Source: Planctomycetota bacterium (GTDB lineage Bacteria > Planctomycetota > Phycisphaerae > UBA1845). Taken from it: a stretch of DNA of 5,294 bases. Below the pieces are notes generated by a model. That model searched no databases. It was not told where the DNA came from and saw only the letters and a program-made list of their open reading frames with translations. Position numbers and translations under genes: made by a program. Shown piece after piece: positions 1-5,294 of this stretch; position 1 is the stretch's first letter, and every line of letters starts with the position of its first letter. The DNA lies in assembly GCA_022566435.1 (NCBI GenBank), contig JADFIX010000293.1, forward strand, positions 1 through 5,294. The letters run 5' to 3'.

Positions 1-40
1 AACCGCTCCCCGGCCAAGCGATTTGTGATTGCCTCGGGTG

Positions 41-598
41 ATGATCTTCTGGCCGCTTCTCGTCCTCGTGGTCCTTGCCCCACTGCCGTTCGCCGCCGTC
101 GACGCGTGGGCCTGGACGGTGATGGCGTCGGGGGTGGCGCTGTTGCTCATGGCTTGGGCGGCGGCGGTGCTCACCGGGCGGGCGCGGATCGAGGTGGCGG
201 TCACGCTGGCGTTCGACGCCCCGCACTTCGAGCCGATGGACCTGACACGGCTGTCGGACCTGGCTCCCGAGGCGTGGGAACGGGTGGTGTTCGTCCCCAA
301 CCCGTCGGTGCAGCTGCTGTCGCTCAGCTATCCCGCCAACGCCTACCTGCAGGCGGCGTACGACGACAAGGACCCGGGCATCCCCGGTCGGAAGAGCACG
401 TACCTGGCCGTTTACCGGAAGGAACACCGGGTGTGGCGCGCGGACCTCACCAAGCCGATGTTCCAGGTGCTCTCGGCGCTGTGTGACGGGAAGCCGTTCG
501 CAACGGCGCTCGCTGCGGCTCCAGCGGGGGGGGACAACGTGACCCGCTGGTTCGCGAGCTGGTCAGCGGACGGTCTCTTCGCCGACGCGGTCGTTTGA
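41..598 (+). CDS. Hypothetical protein: membrane N-terminus joined to a DUF2063/HvfC-like C-terminal half (possible chimeric ORF)
   Basis: This ORF encodes 185 residues from ATG 41; GTG 38 and TTG 29 are alternatives, and an in-frame TGA at 26-28 closes the frame upstream. No convincing ribosome binding site is visible. Residues 1-46 are very hydrophobic, with two likely membrane helices (FWPLLVLVVLAPLPFAAV and a second around MASGVALLLMAWAAAVL); this style resembles the start of O-antigen-ligase/Wzy-like membrane proteins. From about residue 48 (RARIEVAVTLAFDAP) to the end it instead resembles the C-terminal half of DUF2063/HvfC proteins: the LEW-like helix, then LAPEAW, NPSVQLLSLSYP, a YLAVYR strand and a WFASWSADGLF ending. 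HvfC-type proteins normally partner DUF692/HvfB (MNIO) enzymes in modifying cysteine-containing peptides, and no such partner is present. The N-terminal DUF2063 domain is missing, so function is doubtful. It may be a decayed gene, a genuine fusion or a misjoin. Family calls come from recalled motif patterns. The 3' end overlaps the dus 3' end by 36 bases. Confidence 0.6.
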   Translation: MIFWPLLVLVVLAPLPFAAVDAWAWTVMASGVALLLMAWAAAVLTGRARIEVAVTLAFDAPHFEPMDLTRLSDLAPEAWERVVFVPNPSVQLLSLSYPANAYLQAAYDDKDPGIPGRKSTYLAVYRKEHRVWRADLTKPMFQVLSALCDGKPFATALAAAPAGGDNVTRWFASWSADGLFADAVV

Positions 599-1621
599 AG
601 AGGAATACCCTGAGGAGGAGTACCACGCGTCGAGGACCGCCTGGAAGTCGGCGGCGTTCCGTGCCCCGACGAAGGCGTCCCGCACCCGGATGGGCTCGGG
701 GTGGTGGCTGGCGTACTTGATGGCGTGGGTGCGCGTCTTCCGGACGGCGGCCGCCTCGCCGTGGCATTCGATCGCGTAACGCCAGTGGCACAGGATGGCG
801 TGGTGTTGCTCGGAGAGGGTTGGCGACGCCGGCTCGCGCCCGGCCAGGAGGTCGCGGATCTGCTGGAAGACCCAGGGGTTGCCGATGCAGCCTCGGGCCA
901 CGGTCACCCCGTCGACGCCGGTCTCTTGGATCATGCGCATGCAGGCCTCGGCACTGAACAGATCACCGCTGCCCAGGATGACCTTATCGCCGACGTGTTG
1001 TTTGACCTTAGATAGAAACGTCCATTGGCTGGCGCCGATGTATCGCTGTGCGACCGTTCGTCCGTGGACCGTCACCGCGCTGACACCGATTGCGAACGCC
1101 CCGTCGAGGATTTCGAAGAAATTCCGCTCGCTTTCCGCCGAGTCGTCCATGCCGCGGCGCATCTTGACGGTGACCGGGTGAGTTTCCTGAACGGCATCGA
1201 ACACGCGACGAACGATGTCCAACGCGGCGGTCGGCTGCGACAGAAGAAACCCCCCGCGGCAACGCCCCAGCACTTTTTTGACCGGGCAGCCGAAGTTGAT
1301 GTCAATCACGTCGTATCCGGCTTGCGCCATTTCATAGGCCGCCGGTCCGAATTGTTCCGGATTCGACCCCATGAGCTGCCCGCCGACCGGGTGATCGTCG
1401 TCGGTCACGGAAAGGATCTGACTTCGTTTCCTTCCTTTTTGGATGACAACCTTGTCGAGTACGACTTCGTTCAGCGTGTAGACCGCGCCGTAGCGCCTGG
1501 CAAGGCGACGCATGGGCAGGTCGCTGTAGCCGCTGAGTGCGGCCTGGACGATGGGTACGTCGAACTCGATCGGTCCGATCCTCACCGTGTTGTGACTGTG
1601 GTTCTTACGTTCTTCACACAT
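563..1621 (-). CDS. dus: tRNA-dihydrouridine synthase (Dus family, DusB-like)
   Basis: This 352-residue flavoenzyme is expected to reduce specific uridines of tRNA to dihydrouridine, using FMN and NAD(P)H in the cytoplasm. Visible landmarks of the FMN-binding TIM barrel, in order, are: PIVQAALSGYSDLPMRRLARRYG (split here as residues 23-45) at the start of the barrel, GGQLMGSNPEQF (80-91), DINFGCPVKKV with catalytic Cys112 (107-117), VKMRRG with Lys153, TVHGRT with His186 (184-189), GSGDLFS (217-223), and ARGCIGNPW (242-250) in the phosphate-binding region. The helical C-terminal domain follows. The conserved part ends near residue 334; the tail holds a short YSSSG/YSSSN repeat. The ATG is 39 bases after the rpoN stop, with only a weak GAG-type ribosome binding site, so co-transcription with rpoN is likely. 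The variant GRCRGGFLL after the catalytic loop, with a second cysteine at 121, is familiar from planctomycete-type members. Codon use changes sharply near residue 220. The exact Dus subclass and the uridine position modified cannot be fixed here. Confidence 0.95.
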   Translation of the reverse strand: MCEERKNHSHNTVRIGPIEFDVPIVQAALSGYSDLPMRRLARRYGAVYTLNEVVLDKVVIQKGRKRSQILSVTDDDHPVGGQLMGSNPEQFGPAAYEMAQAGYDVIDINFGCPVKKVLGRCRGGFLLSQPTAALDIVRRVFDAVQETHPVTVKMRRGMDDSAESERNFFEILDGAFAIGVSAVTVHGRTVAQRYIGASQWTFLSKVKQHVGDKVILGSGDLFSAEACMRMIQETGVDGVTVARGCIGNPWVFQQIRDLLAGREPASPTLSEQHHAILCHWRYAIECHGEAAAVRKTRTHAIKYASHHPEPIRVRDAFVGARNAADFQAVLDAWYSSSGYSSSNDRVGEETVR

Positions 1622-1660
1622 CGCTCAAAAGTGTCTCTATTAGATCCTCGAAACTGCGGT

Positions 1661-3121
1661 TTAGAACTGCCTGCGCTGGCGAGCGTTGGGAATGTCGAGC
1701 TGTTGGCGATACTTGGCGACGGTGCGCCGCGAAATCTCTATTCCTTCCTTCTTGAGCATGATCGCGATCTGTTCGTCACTGAGGGGGTGGGTACGGTCCT
1801 CGGCGTCGACGAATCCGCGCACGCGCGTTTTCACCCGGTCCCAGCCTATGCTCTTCCCGTCATCCGTTTCCGTGCCGCCGGTAAAGAAATATCGCAGCGG
1901 AAAAATGCCCCGAGGTGTCTGCATGTATTTGTCGGCGACGGTGCGGCTTATGGTGGACGGATCGCAGCTCTGCTCGATCGCCAGATCGCTCATACGAAAA
2001 ATCAGCAGGCCCTCCGGTCCTATGTCGAAGAAATCCCGTTGCTTTTCGACGATCGCCCTCGATACTTCCAAGAGCCGGTTCTTTCGAAATGTGACGGCGT
2101 CGATCAACGCCGATGCCGCCTCGATCTGTTGTCGTGCGAAATCGCGAGTCTCCTTGGGCGTAGTCTTAGACTTCGCCATTTCGAGTACGTCGTCACGAAT
2201 GCCAAGCGCCGGTGTGTTGCCGCGGGTCAGACGCACGGTGAGTCCGCCGCCGGTCTCGGCGTAGTCGACGATCACATCGGGGCGAATCGCAGGAACGGAG
2301 CGATCGCCCACTTGAAACCCTGGATTCAGATAGAGCATCGAACGCATCGCCTTGATCGCCTCGTTGATCTCGCCGATTGTATAGCCGGTGCTTCGAGCAA
2401 CGAGCGGAAAGCGATTGTGTGTGATGTCAGTGAGATGATTCTTGATCAGAGTGCGTTCGACGGAATTGTCTCCGGGCATGCGGTCCAACTGAAGCAAGAG
2501 GCATTCAATTGTATCGCGCGCACCGACCCCCGCCGGATCCAAACATTGAATGTGTGGCAAGGCGGCTTCGGCGGATTCGACACTTAGCGGTGGGCGAGAA
2601 TTGTCCGCCACCTCTTCGAAGGAGATACGAAGATAGCCGTCCGGATCGATACTGGTGATGATCGCCTCGCCCGCGCGTTGGATGTTCGAATCGGTTTCGA
2701 CCAAGGACCATTGGGAACGGAGATAGTCGTGCAGGTTTATTCCCCGACCGGGGGTATTGGCGATCGCCGCCATTTTGGGATCGCGATCGGAACCCGCCGA
2801 CGTGCGTCGCGAGGAGAACGGCGCGCGCTCTTGGGCATCCAGATCGTAGTCTCGCGAGAATCGATCCAGGCGGGCGAAGCCCGAACTGTCTTCGGCCGTG
2901 TCGGCCTGCCCGTCATTAGGCGGCCTACCGTCGGCGTCCGATGGGGTTTCTTGCGGCTCGGCAACTTCCAGGGCGGCGTTGCTCTCCAGCGCTTCATTGA
3001 CACACGTTTCCAGATCAGAAACGGTTTTTTGCAGGATAGACATCGATTGGATGAGTTGCGGCGTGAGCCGCTGTTCCAACGCCAGCCTCTGAGTCAACGA
3101 TTGTGAAAGAAACTGTGACAC
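1661..3121 (-). CDS. rpoN: RNA polymerase sigma-54 factor RpoN
   Basis: Sigma-54 directs RNA polymerase to -24/-12 promoters that need an AAA+ enhancer-binding activator. The chosen GTG start gives 486 residues. Region I is glutamine-rich and contains LEQRLTPQLIQSMSILQ (15-31), the activator-interacting segment, followed by an acidic, low-complexity region II (about 52-100). The core-binding domain includes IDPDGYL (158-164) and LDPAGVGARDTIECL (194-208). The helix-turn-helix lies around DLAIEQSCDPSTISRTVADKYM (split, 379-401), followed by FPLRYFFTGG. The signature RpoN box is SRRTVAKYRQ (464-473), one residue off the usual ARRTVAKYRE. An in-frame GTG at 3208 would add 29 residues, but it lies only about 8 bases after the predicted transcription start, and those residues do not look like sigma-54. 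The conserved N-terminus starts at V-SQFLSQSLTQRL, preceded by an AGG six bases upstream. All domains appear intact. Confidence 0.96.
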   Translation of the reverse strand: MSQFLSQSLTQRLALEQRLTPQLIQSMSILQKTVSDLETCVNEALESNAALEVAEPQETPSDADGRPPNDGQADTAEDSSGFARLDRFSRDYDLDAQERAPFSSRRTSAGSDRDPKMAAIANTPGRGINLHDYLRSQWSLVETDSNIQRAGEAIITSIDPDGYLRISFEEVADNSRPPLSVESAEAALPHIQCLDPAGVGARDTIECLLLQLDRMPGDNSVERTLIKNHLTDITHNRFPLVARSTGYTIGEINEAIKAMRSMLYLNPGFQVGDRSVPAIRPDVIVDYAETGGGLTVRLTRGNTPALGIRDDVLEMAKSKTTPKETRDFARQQIEAASALIDAVTFRKNRLLEVSRAIVEKQRDFFDIGPEGLLIFRMSDLAIEQSCDPSTISRTVADKYMQTPRGIFPLRYFFTGGTETDDGKSIGWDRVKTRVRGFVDAEDRTHPLSDEQIAIMLKKEGIEISRRTVAKYRQQLDIPNARQRRQF

Positions 3122-3223
3122 ACCTTGCCTGCCAGTCGGATCAATTTTCACCCATCCGCACGTGTCGGTAAGCCTCTCGCGAAACGGCGATCGTCGCCTC
3201 CCATCCACGACGCGACATGACGT

Positions 3224-3232
3224 ATTATATCA
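3224..3232 (-). promoter_or_regulatory. Putative extended -10 promoter for rpoN (and probably dus)
   Basis: On the minus strand this reads TGATATAAT, a perfect TATAAT hexamer with the TGn extension, in the 158-base gap between recR and rpoN. No good -35 hexamer is seen at 16-18 bases; the 17-base position (3247-3252) reads AAGGAA. Extended -10 promoters tolerate this. Transcription would start near 3217, giving a leader of about 95 bases to GTG 3121. No -24/-12 (GG-N10-GC) element is seen, so there is no sign of autoregulation by sigma-54. Confidence 0.55.
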
Positions 3233-3279
3233 TGTTGCCGTCGAACTTCCTTGCTCTGGCGGAAAGTAATTCCAGGAGA

Positions 3280-3882
3280 CTACAGCGGCGTACGTCCGCG
3301 AATGGCGGATTCCAGCATGCTAAGGCTTGCATATTCGATCTGTGAGCCAACGGCGAGACCCCGCGCAGGGCGAGTCACCGTGACGTCGTAGTCGCTCAGC
3401 AGGCTTCGGATGTGCAGCGCCGTGCCGTCTCCATCGAGGGTTGGATTCAGCGCCATGACCACCTCACGCACCTCGCCCCGACGTATCCGCTCGATCAAGG
3501 CGTCGATGGTGAGGTCCTCGGGTTCGATGCCTTCGAGTGGCGCGATGTGACCCATGAGCACGTGATACGTTCCGCGAACCAACCCCGTGGATTCCAAGAC
3601 GATCACGTCCTTCGGCTGTTCGACAATCCAGATTTCGTTCCGGTCGCGGTGCGGATTGGCGCAGATCGGGCATGGATCGGACTCTGTCAGGTTGTAACAG
3701 ACGCCACAGTGGATGATTTTGTCTTTGACGTCGAGCAACGCCTGGGCCAACGACGCGGCATAGTCGCGCTTCTCGCGAAGCACGTGAAAGGCCAAACGCT
3801 CGGCACTACGCGGACCGATACCGGGGAGCTTCTGAAACGCCTCCTTGAGGCGGGCCAACGATTCAATGGGTTCGGAATTCAT
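3280..3882 (-). CDS. recR: Recombination protein RecR
   Basis: RecR works with RecO (and RecF) to load RecA onto single-stranded DNA at gaps, forming a ring-shaped DNA clamp. The 200-residue protein has the family's usual length and order: a helix-hairpin-helix (about 9-36, LPGIGPRSAERLAFHVL), a four-cysteine zinc finger (Cys59, Cys62, Cys71, Cys74), and a Toprim domain (about 82-175). The Toprim domain starts with IWIVEQPKDV (Glu88) and includes YHVLMGHIAPLEGI and ALNPTLDGDGTAL (144-155). The protein ends with ARGLAVGSQIEYAS and GR near the C-terminus. The DGDGTA segment replaces the more common EGEATA, keeping acidic residues. ATG 3882 fits the conserved N-terminus; AGGCGAG upstream is a modest ribosome binding site. 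It lies 30 bases after ybaB and is almost certainly in the same transcript. Confidence 0.97.
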   Translation of the reverse strand: MNSEPIESLARLKEAFQKLPGIGPRSAERLAFHVLREKRDYAASLAQALLDVKDKIIHCGVCYNLTESDPCPICANPHRDRNEIWIVEQPKDVIVLESTGLVRGTYHVLMGHIAPLEGIEPEDLTIDALIERIRRGEVREVVMALNPTLDGDGTALHIRSLLSDYDVTVTRPARGLAVGSQIEYASLSMLESAIRGRTPL

Positions 3883-3912
3883 CCACGACTCGCCTACGCA
3901 AGGGCGGCACCA

Positions 3913-4251
3913 TCACGGCCCGCCACCCAACATGTCCGTCAGACCGGGGATATTCATGCCACCGGTCATCGCTGAAATCTCGCCCTTTAGTGCCTCTTGA
4001 GACTTCGCCGTGGCGACTCCGACTGCCGATTTGACAAGATCTTCAAGGAGTTCGACGTCCTTGGCCGCATTCGGCTCGATCTTGATGTCAACAAGCGTGC
4101 CCTTACCATCGACGGTCGCCTTGACCATTCCGCCGCCGGCGTCGCCGTCGTAACGCCGCGTGGCCAGTTCGGCTTGCATCTTCGCCATGTTTGCTTGCAT
4201 TTCCTTGGCCGACTTCAGCAAGCCCGTCAAGTTGCCTAGTCCTCCGAACAT
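3913..4251 (-). CDS. ybaB: YbaB/EbfC family nucleoid-associated protein
   Basis: This is a 112-residue member of the YbaB/EbfC family, small dimeric DNA-binding proteins of the nucleoid usually encoded between dnaX and recR, as here. Residues 1-30 form the long N-terminal helix (MFGGLGNLTGLLKSAKEMQ onward). The core has the family pattern AGGGMVKATVDGKGTLVDIKI (split, 38-58), then DVELLEDLVKSAVGVATAKS (65-84), and a TGG...IPGL tail (96-104). A longer reading frame runs back to 4389, but it would lie inside the end of dnaX and its extra 46 residues are not family-like. The start at 4251 is fixed by an ideal Shine-Dalgarno. The stop lies 30 bases before recR. The role in recombination or replication is inferred from family and location. 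Confidence 0.96.
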   Translation of the reverse strand: MFGGLGNLTGLLKSAKEMQANMAKMQAELATRRYDGDAGGGMVKATVDGKGTLVDIKIEPNAAKDVELLEDLVKSAVGVATAKSQEALKGEISAMTGGMNIPGLTDMLGGGP

Positions 4252-4256
4252 TCGCG

Positions 4257-4264
4257 CCTCCTTT
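4257..4264 (-). promoter_or_regulatory. Strong Shine-Dalgarno of ybaB
   Basis: The minus strand reads AAAGGAGG, five bases before ATG 4251. It is the best ribosome binding site in the window and decides the ybaB start against the longer in-frame ORF. It sits in the 46-base dnaX-ybaB gap, so ybaB can be initiated independently even when translation of dnaX ends early at the slippage site. Confidence 0.85.
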
Positions 4265-4297
4265 GAAAGCGATAAGATTCGAACTGAGCGTACTCGA

Positions 4298-5294
4298 TCA
4301 CTCTCGTTCGGCAAGTTCTTCCGATTCGCTCGAATGGGGATCACCGCCTTCGGAATTCTTGCCCGGTAGTACGTCGTACAGCGTCCCATCGACGGCAGAA
4401 CGGATGCGTTCGACGAGCGGATCGCCGGCGACCCGATTCCACGCTTTCGAGCTTACGCCCGAGGATGACGGCGCCGCGCCGCCGCGCCGCCGCGTGGTCT
4501 TGGTTCCCGCGTGCGGACTTTCCTCGGTCGACCCACTGGGCTGTCCTTCATGTTTGCGGGAATCGCTGGGTGGCGGTGTCGCTAGCCCGGCCTCACCGGC
4601 GACTTTTTTTTTTGTCGCCTTGCCCTGTGTATCGATCGTGGATGTCCTCTCGGCACCGCCGAGTTGGTCGATAATCGTGCCGATGTCGCTGAACTGCTGA
4701 CTCATCGCCAGCCTGACGACGGCCGCATCGATCAGCGCCCGCGCCGCGCCGCTGAATTTCACGTTGCGCCGCAGCTCTTCCAGCATGGTAATCATATACA
4801 CGTACGTCGGGGCATCGAAACCTGTGGACTGGGCGATCAGGTCGGGGCGGACCTGTTCCGTGGCATCCACAAGATCCGTGTCCTCGCCGCACACGCGGAG
4901 CAGCATGAGCGTACGAACATGCTCGATCAGATGACCGCAGAACCGTTCAATGGTCCTACCGCTCTGCAGAGCGGCGTCGAGTGACCGCAGCGCGGCGGCG
5001 GCGTCCTGTCGACCGACGGCCTCGAACACTGCGGAAGCCAATTCGTCATGCGGCGGCGGGATAATATCCGCGGCGATCTCCGGCGTTAGGTGCTTGGATT
5101 CGTAAGAGAGCAACTTGTCGAGCAGCGAAAGGGCATCGCGCATCGAGCCGTTGGCCAGTCGGGCCACTCGGCGGAGCACGCTCTCGTCGGCCGTCATGTC
5201 CTCTGCCTTTACGATCTCTTGCAGGTGTTTCGTGATGTCGGAGGCGTCTATGGCCCGAAAGTCGAAACGCTGGCACCGACTCTGGATGGTGGCA
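4298..5294 (-). CDS. dnaX: DNA polymerase III subunit tau/gamma DnaX (C-terminal part; 5' end outside the window)
   Basis: DnaX is the ATPase and scaffold of the replicative clamp loader. Only the last 331 residues are present; the Walker A ATPase start and zinc-binding module lie beyond the right edge. An ATG at 5197 is internal: in-frame coding continues to the edge with the conserved TIQSRCQRFDFRAI. Next come the sensor-2 motif GSMRDALSLLDKLL (fragment residues 49-62) and the helical oligomerisation domain III (about 75-210, ending ARALIDAAVVRLAMSQQF). After this, an ACA-AAA-AAA-AAA stretch encodes T-K-K-K (227-230) at a likely slippage site. The remaining 101-residue tau-specific tail is low in complexity, with a basic KTTRRRGG, then a W...DPLVERIRSAVDG.LYDV block that resembles the conserved C-terminal end of DnaX in several non-proteobacterial groups, and an acidic finish. 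The tail is much shorter than E. coli domains IV-V. The gene is first in the dnaX-ybaB-recR order. Confidence 0.96.
   Translation of the reverse strand, partial: ATIQSRCQRFDFRAIDASDITKHLQEIVKAEDMTADESVLRRVARLANGSMRDALSLLDKLLSYESKHLTPEIAADIIPPPHDELASAVFEAVGRQDAAAALRSLDAALQSGRTIERFCGHLIEHVRTLMLLRVCGEDTDLVDATEQVRPDLIAQSTGFDAPTYVYMITMLEELRRNVKFSGAARALIDAAVVRLAMSQQFSDIGTIIDQLGGAERTSTIDTQGKATKKKVAGEAGLATPPPSDSRKHEGQPSGSTEESPHAGTKTTRRRGGAAPSSSGVSSKAWNRVAGDPLVERIRSAVDGTLYDVLPGKNSEGGDPHSSESEELAERE
4582..4626 (-). promoter_or_regulatory. Probable dnaX slippage/frameshift site (A10) producing a gamma-like short form
   Basis: In the dnaX mRNA, codons ACA AAA AAA AAA GTC contain ten consecutive A (plus-strand T10 at 4604-4613). 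A -1 shift, or one extra A in the transcript, gives K-K-K-S-R-R then TGA at 4593-4595. A +1 shift, or loss of one A, ends at TAG 4582-4584 after seven codons (K-S-P-V-R-P-G). Either way the product keeps the ATPase and oligomerisation domains and loses the tau tail, as gamma does. Known precedents are the E. coli -1 ribosomal frameshift at A AAA AAG and transcriptional slippage on A9 in Thermus thermophilus dnaX. An AGGG (4623-4626) nine bases before the A run and an AAGG (4618-4621) resemble the Shine-Dalgarno-like stimulator of E. coli dnaX. Which mechanism operates is not decidable from sequence. Confidence 0.75.
4598..4619. repeat. Perfect 6-base inverted repeat flanking the A10/T10 run
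   Basis: GGCGAC (4598-4603) and GTCGCC (4614-4619) are exact reverse complements separated only by the homopolymer, so the dnaX mRNA could fold with all ten A in the loop. The mRNA segment just after the run (GTCGC, minus strand 4603-4599) can alternatively pair with a downstream GCGAC (4582-4578), with a small CGG/CCG pairing inside. The two folds are mutually exclusive. Confidence 0.7.

Noticed and set aside
25..486. Overlapping plus-strand frame rich in G, R and A
   Set aside because: Its composition is typical of an off-frame reading of GC-rich DNA, while the other frame in the same place shows membrane helices and DUF2063-like motifs.
1025..2587. A 520-codon plus-strand open frame antisense to dus and rpoN, open even across their intergenic gap
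   Set aside because: Its translation is rich in R, H, D and V with no recognisable domain, and it mirrors two well-conserved genes. Long antisense frames are common in GC-rich DNA with this codon bias, and no ribosome binding site was noted.
3253..3300. Possible terminator after recR
   Set aside because: Only a weak 4-base GCGG/CCGC pairing at the end of recR and no following T run, so there is no supportable terminator.
3412..3975. Plus-strand open frame antisense to recR and the end of ybaB
   Set aside because: It lies almost wholly over conserved recR coding sequence and has no family-like motif, so it is a shadow frame.
3914..4389. Longer ybaB start at 4389 (158 residues)
   Set aside because: The extra 46 residues overlap the dnaX 3' end and are not family-like, and the ideal Shine-Dalgarno marks 4251.
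4598..4619. T10 on the plus strand as an intrinsic terminator
   Set aside because: The T run lies between the two repeat arms, not after a GC-rich stem, and is inside dnaX coding sequence, so it does not have terminator geometry.
4593..4892. A 99-codon minus-strand frame inside dnaX ending KKKSRR
   Set aside because: Not a gene of its own; it is the -1 frame of dnaX. Only its last few codons matter, as the terminus of the shifted product.

Overview
The window carries a compact block of housekeeping genes on the minus strand, read from high to low coordinates: dnaX (5' end beyond the window) – ybaB – recR – rpoN – dus. One poorly understood plus-strand ORF lies at the left edge. dnaX-ybaB-recR is a classic conserved bacterial order. 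The style of the Dus protein (GCPVKKVLGRCRGGFLL and GSGDLFSAE motifs), the divergent RpoN and the moderately high GC suggest a planctomycete or a relative. That assignment is recalled family resemblance, not a database result.

Right part (3913-5294): the last 331 codons of dnaX, the clamp-loader tau/gamma subunit, then ybaB 46 bases downstream with an ideal Shine-Dalgarno. The striking feature is a run of ten A in the dnaX mRNA (plus-strand T10 at 4604-4613), just after the oligomerisation domain. Frame loss in either direction leads quickly to a stop (TGA at 4593-4595 or TAG at 4582-4584). This is the arrangement expected of a programmed tau/gamma switch, as in Escherichia coli (ribosomal frameshift) or Thermus (transcriptional slippage). 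The run is flanked by a perfect 6-base inverted repeat.

Middle (1661-3882): recR, 30 bases after ybaB, then a 158-base gap with an extended -10 promoter, then rpoN (sigma-54), probably starting at GTG 3121. dus follows rpoN after 39 bases and may be co-transcribed. DnaX, YbaB and RecR serve replication and recombinational repair; RpoN and Dus form a separate regulatory/tRNA-modification pair.

Left part (1-1620): dus is complete, but its last third and everything to its left are much richer in GC and in C/G-ending codons than the rest of the window, with the change near 950-970. The plus-strand ORF at 41-598 converges on dus with a 36-base overlap. It looks like a hydrophobic start of an O-antigen-ligase-like protein joined to the C-terminal half of a DUF2063/HvfC-type protein. 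Both facts raise the possibility of recombination or an assembly chimera at this end. No rRNA, tRNA, CRISPR array, insertion sequence or phage gene was seen, and no stretch over 300 bases lacks a gene.
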